From positions 186,001 through 250,000 of the forward strand of contig JADJYM010000011.1 in the NCBI GenBank assembly GCA_016719755.1: a stretch of DNA of 64,000 bases, read 5' to 3'. A model generated the notes under the pieces. That model was not told the DNA's origin and made no database searches. It saw nothing but the letters and a program-made list of their open reading frames with translations. Of this stretch, positions 7,731 through 16,362 are shown piece by piece. Position numbers and translations under genes: made by a program. Numbering within the stretch: the first letter of the stretch is position 1; every line of letters begins with the position of its first letter. The stretch comes from Novosphingobium sp. (GTDB lineage: Bacteria; Pseudomonadota; Alphaproteobacteria; Sphingomonadales; Sphingomonadaceae).

Positions 7731-9554
7731 ATGTGCGGCATTATCGGCATCGTCGGCAAGGAACAGGTAGCGGACCGGCTGGTCGATGGCCTGCGGCGGA
7801 TGGAGTATCGCGGCTATGACAGCGCGGGCGTGTGCACGCTGCACGGCGGTGAGCTGGTGCGCCGCCGCGCGCCGGGCAAGCTGACCGGGCTGGTGCGCGA
7901 ACTGGCTGGCAACCCCGCGCCCGGCACCACCGGCATTGCCCACACCCGCTGGGCAACCCACGGCGCGCCGACCGCCGCCAATGCCCACCCCCATGCCACC
8001 GAGGTGCTGGCGCTGGTCCACAACGGGATCATCGAGAACTTCCGTCAGCTGCGCGATGCGCTGACCGCGCGGGGGCGGCGCTTTGAAAGCGATACCGATA
8101 CCGAGGTGGTCGCCCACCTGCTGTCCGAACAGGTCGAGGCCGGGCTTTCCCCCCAGGATGCGGTCAAGGCCGTGCTGCCGCAGCTGCGCGGCGCCTTTGC
8201 GCTGGCAATTGCCTTCAAGGAATACCCCGACATGCTGATTGGCGCGCGGCTCGGCTCGCCGCTGGTGGTGGGCTACGGGGAAGGGGAAACCTACCTGGGG
8301 TCCGACGCGCTGGCGCTCGCCCCGCTGACCCAGCGGATCAGCTATCTGGACGAGGGCGACTGGGTGGTCATCACCCGCGAAGGCGCGCAGGTGTTCGATC
8401 ACGACAATGCGCCCGTCAGCCGCGAGATCACCACCTCGGGCGCTTCGGCGGCGGAGATCGAAAAGGGCAATTACCGCCACTTCATGCAGAAGGAGATCTT
8501 CGAGCAGCCGACCGTGGTGGCCCAGACCCTGCGCAGCTACATCCGCCAGGTCGACCAGTCGGTCGCGCTGCCGCAGTTCGATTTCGACCTGTCCAGCATC
8601 CACCGCGTCACCATTGTCGCCTGCGGGACCAGCTATTACGCCGGGATGGTCGCCCGCTACTGGTTCGAACAGTTCGCGCGCCTGCCCGCCGACATCGATT
8701 TTGCATCCGAGTTCCGTTACCGCGAGCCGGTGCTGGAGCCGGGCGGCCTGGCGCTGTTCATTTCGCAGAGCGGGGAAACCGCCGATACCCTGGCCGCGCT
8801 GCGCCATTGCAAGGCGCAAGGGCAGACCATCGCCGTGGTCGTCAACGTGCCGACCAGTTCGATGGCGCGCGAGGCGGACTTGCTGCTGCCGACCCACGCC
8901 GGGCCGGAGATCGGCGTTGCATCGACCAAGGCGTTCACCTGCCAGCTGGCCGTGCTCGCCGCGCTAGCCGCGCATATGGCGGTAAAGCGCGGCCGGATGG
9001 ACCGCGCCGAGGAGGCCGAGGTGGTCAAGCACCTGCTCGAAGCGCCCGCCACCCTCAACGCGGCGCTGGCCCATGACGACGAGATCGCGGCCATGGCCCA
9101 CCTTATCGCCCCGGCACGCGACGTGCTGTATCTTGGACGCGGGCAGGACTATCCGCTGGCCCTGGAAGGTGCGCTGAAGCTAAAGGAAATCAGTTATATC
9201 CATGCGGAAGGTTACGCTTCGGGCGAAATGAAGCACGGGCCGATCGCGCTGATCGACGAGGCCGTGCCGGTGATCGTGCTGGCGCCGAGCGGACCGCTGT
9301 TCGAAAAGACTGTCAGCAACATGCAGGAAGTGCGCGCGCGCGGCGGCAAGATCGTCCTCATTTCCGACCGCGAAGGGCTGGACGAGGCGGGCGAGGGCTG
9401 CCTTGCCACGATCGAGATGCCCAAGGTTCACCCGCTGATCGCGCCGCTGGTCTATGCCGTGCCGGTGCAGTTGCTGGCCTATCACGTCGCCTGCGTGAAG
9501 GGCACCGACGTCGACCAGCCGCGCAACCTCGCCAAATCGGTGACGGTGGAATAG
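7731..9554 (+). CDS. glmS: Glutamine--fructose-6-phosphate aminotransferase (isomerizing)
   Basis: A 607-residue enzyme that makes glucosamine-6-phosphate from fructose-6-phosphate and glutamine, the first committed step to UDP-GlcNAc. The catalytic Cys follows Met1 (MCGIIGIVG), and the glutaminase domain occupies about residues 1-220. Two SIS domains follow, including CGTSYYAG and SQSGETADT, and the protein ends DQPRNLAKSVTVE as usual. Its length is close to E. coli GlmS (609). It starts 15 bases after the PIN gene, so it may be read partly from the toxin-antitoxin promoter or from glmU. Confidence 0.96.
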   Translation: MCGIIGIVGKEQVADRLVDGLRRMEYRGYDSAGVCTLHGGELVRRRAPGKLTGLVRELAGNPAPGTTGIAHTRWATHGAPTAANAHPHATEVLALVHNGIIENFRQLRDALTARGRRFESDTDTEVVAHLLSEQVEAGLSPQDAVKAVLPQLRGAFALAIAFKEYPDMLIGARLGSPLVVGYGEGETYLGSDALALAPLTQRISYLDEGDWVVITREGAQVFDHDNAPVSREITTSGASAAEIEKGNYRHFMQKEIFEQPTVVAQTLRSYIRQVDQSVALPQFDFDLSSIHRVTIVACGTSYYAGMVARYWFEQFARLPADIDFASEFRYREPVLEPGGLALFISQSGETADTLAALRHCKAQGQTIAVVVNVPTSSMAREADLLLPTHAGPEIGVASTKAFTCQLAVLAALAAHMAVKRGRMDRAEEAEVVKHLLEAPATLNAALAHDDEIAAMAHLIAPARDVLYLGRGQDYPLALEGALKLKEISYIHAEGYASGEMKHGPIALIDEAVPVIVLAPSGPLFEKTVSNMQEVRARGGKIVLISDREGLDEAGEGCLATIEMPKVHPLIAPLVYAVPVQLLAYHVACVKGTDVDQPRNLAKSVTVE

Positions 9555-9562
9555 CCGCGCGG

Positions 9563-9584
9563 GCGAGTTGGGAAAACAACTCGC
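9563..9584 (+). terminator. Hairpin after glmS
   Basis: A perfect 8-bp inverted repeat, GCGAGTTG (9563-9570) and CAACTCGC (9577-9584), with loop GGAAAA, sits 9 bases after the glmS stop. There is no clear U-run, so it may be a weak intrinsic terminator or an mRNA-stabilising hairpin. Confidence 0.45.
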
Positions 9585-9635
9585 TGCTGATTAGCCTTTA
9601 CGAGGCGGAAACTATTCCGCGCCTATCCATGAGGC

Positions 9636-11993
9636 GTGACTAGGACCAACCCTGCTACTGCTGCGCTCCCACGGGAGTTGCCCACCATGGCCGTGCTCGG
9701 GCTTGCCGACCCCGGCGATGGTGATTGGGCACGCCTGCGCGGATTGCAGTATTCAAGCCTCGCACGCGTTTCGCGCCTGCGGATCGCCGCCAACCTGATC
9801 GCCGCCCTGGGGGTGGTGTGGGTCTATTTCAGCGCGCTGCATCCGGCCTTGCTGGCCATGTGGTTCGCCGCGCTGTGCGGCAGCCTGTGGCATACGGCCG
9901 GGATCGACAAGGCCCTGGCCGATGCCGACCGGCGCCGGATGTCGCGCGACGAGGTGAACCGCCAGTCTCGCGGGTCGATCTACAATGCGCTGGTGTGGGT
10001 CGTGCCGCTGGCCGGCTTCGCGCCGTTCGGCACTGAAAGCGCGCGGCTGGAACTGTGGGCGATCACCGCCATGCTGATGACGGCATCGGCCGTACTGCTG
10101 CCGGCCGTGCCGCTGGGCAACCTGCTGTTCGCCGGGATCGTCGGCGGCGGCGCCTTTGCCGGGTTCGCGTGGGCCGGCAGTTATGAAATGGCGCTGCTCT
10201 CGCTGGTATTTGTCGGGGTGGTCGCGCTGGGTTCGGTCGAGAACGCGCGCTCGTTTCTGACCGCCCGGATCGCCGAATCCGCCATGGCGGAAAAGAGCGA
10301 AGTCGTCTCGCTGCTGCTGCGTGAGTTCGAGGAAGGCGAGGCCGACTGGCTGTGGCAGATCGATACCTCGCGCCGGGTCCGCTCGGTCAGTCCGCGCTTT
10401 GCCTATGCGCTGGGGCTGTCGCACGAGGAGATCGACGGCAAGCCGTTCATCCAGCTGATCGCCGGTCCCGCGTGGGATACCGGCCAGTTCCCTTCCAGCC
10501 TGCATGATCTGGCCGAGCGGCTGAAGCGGCGCGAAAGCTTTTCCAACCTGCTGGTGCGCGTCACCATCAATGGCCAGCAGCGCTGGTGGGAGCTTTCAGG
10601 CACGCCCAAGCTGGACGAGAACGGCAATTTCGACGGCTTCCGCGGCGTCGGATCAGACGTTACCGAGCAGCGCGAATCGAGCGAGAAGATCGCTCACATG
10701 GCGCGCTATGACACGCTCACCGGCCTGCCCAACCGCATGATGGTAACCGAGGCGCTGGGCGAGGCGATGCGCTATGCCGAGCAGTGGCGCACCCGCTGCG
10801 CCTTCCTGATGATCGACCTCGACCGGTTCAAGGCGGTCAACGATACGCTGGGCCACCTGGTCGGCGACCAGCTGCTGGCGCGCGTGTCCGACCGCCTCAA
10901 GACGGTCATCAGCGACAACGAGCTGGTCGGCCGTCTGGGCGGCGACGAGTTTGCCATCGTGATTCGCGACGCATCCGATCATACCCGCGTGACGCGGGTT
11001 GCCCAGGCGGTGATCGAGGTGCTTTCGCGCCCCTATGAGGTGGACCACCACACGCTTTACATCGGCGCCAGCGTCGGCTCCGCGATCGGCCCGCGCGACG
11101 GGACGACGGTGGAAACGCTGATGCGCAATGCCGACCTGGCGCTCTACCGGTCCAAGGAAGAGGGCGGTGGGCTGCACTTCGGCTATGAGCCCGCGCTCCA
11201 TGCCCACGCTGAAGAGCGCCGCAAGCTGGAATTCTCGCTGCGCCGCGCGCTGGAGAACAACGAATTCGTGCTCAACTACCAGCCGGTGGTCGATGCCAAC
11301 GATGAAACCATCGTCAGCTTCGAGGCGCTGCTGCGCTGGCACAGCGAAGAGCACGGCCTGGTCAGCCCGGTGAAGTTCATTCCGCTGGCCGAGGACACCC
11401 GCCTGATCGTGCCGATTGGCGAATGGGTGCTGCGCGAGGCCTGCAAGGAAGCCAAGAAGTGGCCCGGCAACGTCAAGGTGGCGGTCAACGTCTCGGGCGA
11501 ACAGCTGCTTGACGCGGGCTTCATCGCCAGCGTGGTCAGCGCCCTGTCGATCAGCGGCCTGCCCGCCCAGCGGCTGGAAATCGAAGTCACGGAAAGCATC
11601 TTCGTGCGCGATTCGAACACCGCGCGCGCCGCGCTGGAACAGATCATGTCGCTGGGCTGCGGGATCGCGCTCGACGATTTCGGGACCGGCTATTCCTCGC
11701 TCGCCTATATCCGCAACCTGCGCTTCTCGACGATCAAGATCGACCGCAGCTTCGTGCAGGGCGCGGCGACGGGCAGCCCGGAAAGCCTGGCGATCATCCG
11801 CGCCGTGGTGGCCATGGCCGAAAGCCTGGAGATGTCGACCACCGCCGAAGGCGTGGAAACCGAGCGCGAACTGGAGATCATCCGGGGCCTGGGCTGCCGC
11901 AAGATCCAGGGCTATTACTTCGGACGCCCGATGCCGAGCGCCGAAGCGCGCGGCCTGTTCGCGCATTCGAACCTGCGCGCGGTCAACGAGTAG
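9636..11993 (+). CDS. Membrane-anchored PAS-GGDEF-EAL c-di-GMP protein
   Basis: A 785-residue protein. An N-terminal membrane region of about six helices (about 45-200) precedes a PAS-like domain (about 230-345, DWLWQIDTSRRVRSVSP). A GGDEF domain (about 350-510) has an intact GGDEF signature (RLGGDEFAIV), and an EAL domain (about 525-775) has FEALLRW, DDFGTGYSS and AEGVET motifs. Both cyclase and phosphodiesterase active sites look intact. No RxxD inhibitory site precedes GGDEF. The start is taken as GTG 9636; an ATG at 9687 is an alternative. It would make or break c-di-GMP in response to a membrane or PAS signal. It lies between glmS and the convergent purQ. Confidence 0.88.
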   Translation: MTRTNPATAALPRELPTMAVLGLADPGDGDWARLRGLQYSSLARVSRLRIAANLIAALGVVWVYFSALHPALLAMWFAALCGSLWHTAGIDKALADADRRRMSRDEVNRQSRGSIYNALVWVVPLAGFAPFGTESARLELWAITAMLMTASAVLLPAVPLGNLLFAGIVGGGAFAGFAWAGSYEMALLSLVFVGVVALGSVENARSFLTARIAESAMAEKSEVVSLLLREFEEGEADWLWQIDTSRRVRSVSPRFAYALGLSHEEIDGKPFIQLIAGPAWDTGQFPSSLHDLAERLKRRESFSNLLVRVTINGQQRWWELSGTPKLDENGNFDGFRGVGSDVTEQRESSEKIAHMARYDTLTGLPNRMMVTEALGEAMRYAEQWRTRCAFLMIDLDRFKAVNDTLGHLVGDQLLARVSDRLKTVISDNELVGRLGGDEFAIVIRDASDHTRVTRVAQAVIEVLSRPYEVDHHTLYIGASVGSAIGPRDGTTVETLMRNADLALYRSKEEGGGLHFGYEPALHAHAEERRKLEFSLRRALENNEFVLNYQPVVDANDETIVSFEALLRWHSEEHGLVSPVKFIPLAEDTRLIVPIGEWVLREACKEAKKWPGNVKVAVNVSGEQLLDAGFIASVVSALSISGLPAQRLEIEVTESIFVRDSNTARAALEQIMSLGCGIALDDFGTGYSSLAYIRNLRFSTIKIDRSFVQGAATGSPESLAIIRAVVAMAESLEMSTTAEGVETERELEIIRGLGCRKIQGYYFGRPMPSAEARGLFAHSNLRAVNE

Positions 11994-12020
11994 GAACGGG
12001 GGCCGGTCAGGCCCGCCCGA

Positions 12021-12698
12021 TCAGGCCGAAGCCAGCGCGTTCAGCGCGCTTTCGAACAGGGCGCGGCCATCGCTGCCGCCCTGTTCAGCCTCGATCATCC
12101 GTTCCGGATGGGGCATCATGCCCAGCACGTTGCCCGCCGCATTGAGCACGCCCGCGATTTGCCGCGCCGAACCGTTGACGTCCTCGGCATAGCGGAAGGC
12201 CACGCGGCCTTCGCCTTCCAGCCGGTCGAGCGTTTCCGCATCGGCGAAGTAGTTGCCATCGTGGTGCGCCACCGGGATCACGATCCGCTGGCCCTGGGCA
12301 TAGCGGCTGGTGAACAGGCTCTGGTTGTTGTCGACCGTCAGGGCGACATCGCGGCAGACGAATGTGATGCCGGCATTGCGCATCAGCGCACCGGGCAGCA
12401 GGCCGCTTTCGGTCAGCACCTGAAAGCCGTTGCACACGCCCAGCACCGGAACGCCCCGGTTCGCCGCATCGACAACCGCCCGCATCACCGGGCTGCGCGC
12501 CGCCATGGCGCCGGAGCGCAGGTAGTCGCCATAGGAAAAGCCGCCGGGCAGGGCGATGAAATCGAGGTTGTCCGGCAGGTCGGCATCGCCGTGCCACACG
12601 CGCAGCGGCGCGCTGCCCGAAACCTTTTCCAGCGCATCGGCCATGTCCCGGTCGCAGTTCGATCCGGGGAAGGTGATGACAGCGCTGCGAAAGCTCAT
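12021..12698 (-). CDS. purQ: Phosphoribosylformylglycinamidine synthase subunit PurQ
   Basis: The 225-residue glutaminase subunit of FGAM synthase (purine synthesis step 4), which supplies ammonia to PurL. The catalytic Cys lies in VLGVCNGFQ, and the His/Glu of the triad lie in MMPHPER. The N-terminus [12 protein letters not shown] is typical of the separate PurQ form used with PurS and small PurL. Its start overlaps the purS stop by 4 bases, indicating translational coupling. purL is not in the window. Confidence 0.95.
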   Translation of the reverse strand: MSFRSAVITFPGSNCDRDMADALEKVSGSAPLRVWHGDADLPDNLDFIALPGGFSYGDYLRSGAMAARSPVMRAVVDAANRGVPVLGVCNGFQVLTESGLLPGALMRNAGITFVCRDVALTVDNNQSLFTSRYAQGQRIVIPVAHHDGNYFADAETLDRLEGEGRVAFRYAEDVNGSARQIAGVLNAAGNVLGMMPHPERMIEAEQGGSDGRALFESALNALASA

Positions 12699-12931
12699 GC
12701 TGGCTGCCTTTCGATCCGGTAATTCTCGATCACCATGTTGGCCAGCAGCTTGCTGGCCATGTCTTCCAGCTGGGCATCGGTGACGGTCTCGTCAACTTCC
12801 AGTTCCAGCATCTTGCCGGCCCGCACGTCCTTGACGCCATGGATGCCCAGACCCTCGATCGCGTGGTGGATGGCGCGTCCCTGCGGATCGAGCACGCCGT
12901 TCTTGAGGCTGACGTAGACGCGGACCTTCAT
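12695..12931 (-). CDS. purS: Phosphoribosylformylglycinamidine synthase subunit PurS
   Basis: A 78-residue small subunit that bridges PurQ and PurL in the three-part FGAM synthase. It starts [18 protein letters not shown], a PurS hallmark, and is the usual length. A further 26 upstream codons are open but give an atypical N-terminus, so the ATG at 12931 is used. It forms a coupled pair with purQ. Upstream, 98 non-coding bases separate it from the response regulator gene. Confidence 0.93.
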   Translation of the reverse strand: MKVRVYVSLKNGVLDPQGRAIHHAIEGLGIHGVKDVRAGKMLELEVDETVTDAQLEDMASKLLANMVIENYRIERQPA

Positions 12932-13029
12932 GTGCGCGGGGCCTTTCGCTGGGGACCGTATGGGGTGGACTCGGGCGCAGCCTATGCCGCCAGTCGCGCG
13001 CGGGGGCAAGCGCGGCTTGGCGCGAAGGT

Positions 13030-13695
13030 TCAGCCGTCCACCGAATCCAGCACGTAACCCAGCGAGCGGACCGTGCGCAGCGGATCGGGCGCGCCGTGGG
13101 CGGCCAGCGCGCGGCGCAGGCGGCCGACCCAGACATCGACCGTGCGCTCGTCGATCCCGGTCTGGTCCTTGCCCAGATGCTCGATCAGCGCGGCGCGGCT
13201 GAAAACCTGGTCGGGATGCTCCATGAAATGGGTCAGCAGGCGCAGTTCGTTGGGGCGCAGGGCAACCGCAGCTCCGTGCCAGCGGGCCTGGTGAGCGGCC
13301 AGATCGATGCTCAGGCCGCCCTGTTCCAGCCGTGCGCCGCGCACCGGCCCATCATGCTCGTTCAGGCGCAGCCGGGCTGCCAGCCGGGCGGGATCGAGCG
13401 GGCCGACCAGGTAATCATCCGCGCCTGCGCGCAGCGCGCGGCGGGCGGCATCGGCGTCGCCCTCTTCCAGAACCATGGTGATGTGCCCCGCGCGGGTGGC
13501 GCGGGTTTCGCGCAGGCGGCGGACCATTTCGAGGCCCGAGCTGTCGGGCAGCAGCCAGTCGACAAAGCACCACAGCGGGTTCGTCAGCCCTTCGCCCGGG
13601 ATCTCGCCGCGCAGCGGCAGGGCGACCAGCCCCGGGTGCAGACGTTCGATCGCCCCGAACAGGGCGGGGTCGCGGGCAGTCAGCAGGATGGTCAT
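13030..13695 (-). CDS. OmpR-family regulator with degenerate receiver domain
   Basis: A 221-residue two-domain regulator. The C-terminal winged helix (about 125-220) is of OmpR/PhoB type, with LRPNELRLLTHFMEHP and RTVDVWVGRLRRAL. The N-terminal receiver keeps the phospho-acceptor Asp46 (CFVDWLLP). It lacks the usual acidic pair at its start (only Asp9), the conserved Thr/Ser is absent (TMVLEEGD), and the conserved Lys is Gly (YLVGPLDP). It may therefore work without phosphorylation. No histidine kinase lies nearby. ATG 13695 is preferred to the ATG at 13752 because the first receiver strand (TILLTARD) begins there. Confidence 0.8.
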   Translation of the reverse strand: MTILLTARDPALFGAIERLHPGLVALPLRGEIPGEGLTNPLWCFVDWLLPDSSGLEMVRRLRETRATRAGHITMVLEEGDADAARRALRAGADDYLVGPLDPARLAARLRLNEHDGPVRGARLEQGGLSIDLAAHQARWHGAAVALRPNELRLLTHFMEHPDQVFSRAALIEHLGKDQTGIDERTVDVWVGRLRRALAAHGAPDPLRTVRSLGYVLDSVDG

Positions 13696-13810
13696 GGCGC
13701 TGGGCATGGGGGTTGGGATTGGGGGCATGAGGTTTGGTCCGGTGGCCATCATGCAACCGCGACGTGACGGATTTGTGACGCTTTGGGGCGATTTCGCTCA
13801 ACCCGCTTGT

Positions 13811-13834
13811 TTATAACTGACTGGTCAGTTATAA
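13811..13834. promoter_or_regulatory. TetR-type operator
   Basis: A perfect palindrome of two 11-bp arms, TTATAACTGAC (13811-13821) and GTCAGTTATAA (13824-13834), is separated by TG. It contains the TGACTGGTCA core typical of TetR-family operators. It ends 8 bases before the ATG of the tetR gene, so binding would block the promoter of the tetR-hlyD-ABC operon. AT-rich arms in a GC-rich genome also fit a promoter. Confidence 0.75.
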
Positions 13835-13842
13835 ATGCCGCC

Positions 13843-14463
13843 ATGCCACGACCCGCCTCTCCCACCCGGCGCGCGGATATTCTTGCGGCGGCCCGCGATG
13901 CCTTCAACGCGCGCGGCTTTGCAGGCGCGCGGCTGGACGACATTGCCCGCGCGGTGGGCGTCTCGAAAGCCGCGCTCTATCTTCAGTTCTCGTCGAAAGA
14001 GGCGCTGTTCGAAGCCTCGGTCCGCGAACTGATCGAACGCACCCTGCCAGAAGCCTTGCCCGCCAGCTTTGCCGGGCAATCGGCGTCCGCCCTGCTGCGG
14101 CGCTTCATCGCCTTTGCGTTCGAGCGGCTGGCCAGCACCGAAATGGCCTTTGTGCCCCGGGTGATCATTGGCGAGGGGATGAACTTCCCCGATCTGGCGC
14201 GGTTCTATCACGACGAGGTGGTCAACCGCATTCTCGGCGTGATCGAGGCCGTGCTGCGCCACGGGGTGGAGCAGGGCGAATTTGCCTGTGCCGATCCGGC
14301 GCTGGCGCGCCGCTCGATCGCCGGGGGGATCGTCTTCGGTGCGCTGTGGAAGATCGTGTTCGAACCGGCGGGGGGCGAACCGCTGGACATCGCGGCGATG
14401 GCCCGAGTCCATGCCGATACTTTGCTGGATGGTTTGATCAAGCGAGAGGGATTGCCTGCATGA
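13843..14463 (+). CDS. TetR/AcrR family transcriptional regulator
   Basis: A 206-residue repressor. The N-terminal helix-turn-helix is RADILAAARDAFNARGFAG...DDIARAVGVSKAALYLQFSSKEALF, the standard TetR pattern. The C-terminal half would bind a small molecule. The ATG at 13843 places the HTH near the N-terminus; an upstream extension runs through the operator and is rejected. The stop overlaps the hlyD start (ATGA). Autoregulation and control of the adjacent efflux genes are inferred from the operator and gene order. Confidence 0.9.
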   Translation: MPRPASPTRRADILAAARDAFNARGFAGARLDDIARAVGVSKAALYLQFSSKEALFEASVRELIERTLPEALPASFAGQSASALLRRFIAFAFERLASTEMAFVPRVIIGEGMNFPDLARFYHDEVVNRILGVIEAVLRHGVEQGEFACADPALARRSIAGGIVFGALWKIVFEPAGGEPLDIAAMARVHADTLLDGLIKREGLPA

Positions 14464-15433
14464 ACGTTCCAAGGCCCCTGATCGTGGTGGGCGTGCTGGC
14501 AGCGGTTGGTGCTGCCGGCTGGATTGGCACCCGGCCCGATCCGGAAGCTGGCTGGCTGGGCTATGTCGAGGCGGAAACGCTCTATGTCGCGGCGCCAGTG
14601 TCGGGGCGGCTCGCCGCCCGCCCGGTCGAGCGCGGGGCGAGCGTTGCCGCCGGCGCGCAGTTGTTCGCGCTCGATCCGGAAAGCAGCGATGCCGAAACCG
14701 CCCGCGCCGCCGCCGAGGTTGCGGCGGCCGAGGCGGGGTGGCCGACCTTGCCACCGCGCGCCAGCGTCAGGCAGAGCTTGACGTCAGCCGCGCGGCCTCT
14801 GCTGCCGCCACCGCACAGCTGACCAGGGCGCAGCACGATTTCGACCGCATGGCGGCGCTCGCCGCGCGCGGGTTCGCCAGCCGCGCCCAGCTTGATGCCG
14901 CCCGCGCCGCGCGCGACGGTGCCGCCGCCAGCCTTGCCCAGGCGCGCGCGCAGATCGCCTCGGGCGAACTCAGCGCGGGCCGGGCCGAGCAGATCGCCGC
15001 CGCCCGCGCTCAGGTGGCGGGCGCCCAGGCGGGGCTGCGCGGCCAGCTCCAGCGGCGGCGCGAAATCGCCCCCGTCGCGCCAGAGGCCGGCGTGGTTGAG
15101 CAGACCTTCTACAATCCGGGTGAATGGGTGCCGGCCAATTCGCCGGTCGTCTCGGTCCTGCCGGACGCGCGGCGCAAGCTGCGCTTTTACGTGCCGGAAG
15201 GGGCGATCGCGCAGCTGCGTCCCGGCGCGGCGGTCAGCTTCAGCTGCGACGGCTGCGGTGAAGGCACGCGCAAGGCCGTGGTCAGCTATGTCTCGCCGCG
15301 CGCCGAATTTACCCCGCCGGTGATCTACAGCGAACGCGCCCGGTCCAAGCTGGTGTTCCTGGTCGAGGCGCGGCTGGAAGTCAGCGCCAAGCCGCTGCCG
15401 CCCGGCCTGCCCGTTTCGGTCCAGCCGCAATGA
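14460..15433 (+). pseudogene. HlyD-type periplasmic adaptor, interrupted by a one-base frameshift
   Basis: A membrane-fusion protein of an ABC efflux system, read in two frames. The first (from ATG 14460) gives a signal anchor and the first lipoyl half (YVAAPVSGRLAARPVERGASV). It shifts at about 14735-14740 into the second frame, which gives the coiled coil (LADLATARQRQAELDV) and the beta-barrel part to 15433. Restoring one base (GGGGTGG to GGGGCTGG) would join them into about 324 residues. All other parts look intact, so either a very recent mutation or a sequence error is likely. It overlaps tetR and the ATPase gene by 4 bases each. Confidence 0.8.
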
Positions 15434-16359
15434 GCGAAGCTCCCGCGATTGCCGTGCGCGGCCTGACCAAGCGGTTCGGCAATCGCACCGTGGTCGATCA
15501 TGTCGATCTGACCGTCCAGCCGGGGCGGATCTGCGGCTTTCTTGGTCCCAATGGCTCGGGCAAGACCACGACGCTGCGGATGATCTGCGGCCTGCTGATC
15601 CCGGACGAGGGGGAAGGCGAGGTGCTGGGGCTGGACCTGCTTACCAGGCGCCGCGCGATCAAGCACCAGATCGGCTACATGACGCAGAAGTTCGGGCTGT
15701 TTTCCGACCTTTCGATTGCCGAGAACCTGGAATTCATCGCCCGCGTCTACCGGCTCGACAACCGGGCGCAGCGGGTGGCCGAGGCGCTGGAGCGGCTGGG
15801 GCTTGCCAGCCGCTCAACCCAGCTGGCGGGCAAGCTTTCGGGCGGGTGGAAGCAGCGCCTCGCGCTGGCTGCCGCCGTGCTGCACGAGCCGAAAATCCTG
15901 CTGCTCGACGAGCCGACGGCGGGCGTCGATCCGCAGGCACGGCGCGAGTTCTGGGACCAGATCCACGCGCTCGCCCGGGACGGGATGACCGTGCTGGTCT
16001 CCACCCATTACATGGACGAGGCCGAGCGCTGCCACAAGATGGCCTACATCGCCTATGGCGTGATGCTGGCGCGCGGCACTTGCCCCGAAGTCATCGCCGC
16101 ATCGGGCCTGCGGGCGCTGCAGGGCGAGGGGCCGGGGGCCGACCGCCTGGCCGCCGAGATCGAGGGGCGCGAGGGCGTGGACATGGCCGCGCCCTTCGGC
16201 ACCTCGCTTCACGTCTGCGGGCCTGACCTTGCCGCGCTGCGCCGCGCGGTCGCCCCCTATGAAGACCGCATCCGCTTTACCGAGAGCGAGCCCAGCCTGG
16301 AGGACGTATTCATCCACCTGATGCGCCACGCCACCGATAATTCCGTGGTGGAGGCCTGA
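15430..16359 (+). CDS. ABC transporter ATP-binding protein (drug/efflux type)
   Basis: A 309-residue ATPase of the family that works with ABC-2 permeases. Walker A is GPNGSGKTT, the signature is LSGGWKQRLALA, Walker B is ILLLDEPTAGVD, and the H-loop is STHYMDE. Its C-terminal extension (about 225-309) is typical of exporters such as YbhF/NatA-like proteins. Start and stop are tightly packed with the adaptor and permease genes. With these it should form a TetR-controlled efflux pump of unknown substrate. Confidence 0.92.
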   Translation: MSEAPAIAVRGLTKRFGNRTVVDHVDLTVQPGRICGFLGPNGSGKTTTLRMICGLLIPDEGEGEVLGLDLLTRRRAIKHQIGYMTQKFGLFSDLSIAENLEFIARVYRLDNRAQRVAEALERLGLASRSTQLAGKLSGGWKQRLALAAAVLHEPKILLLDEPTAGVDPQARREFWDQIHALARDGMTVLVSTHYMDEAERCHKMAYIAYGVMLARGTCPEVIAASGLRALQGEGPGADRLAAEIEGREGVDMAAPFGTSLHVCGPDLAALRRAVAPYEDRIRFTESEPSLEDVFIHLMRHATDNSVVEA

Positions 16360-16362
16360 GCC

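Noticed and set aside
7716-7731. glmS ribozyme/riboswitch upstream of glmS
   Set aside because: Only 15 bases separate it from the preceding gene; no room for the ribozyme, which is also a Gram-positive feature.
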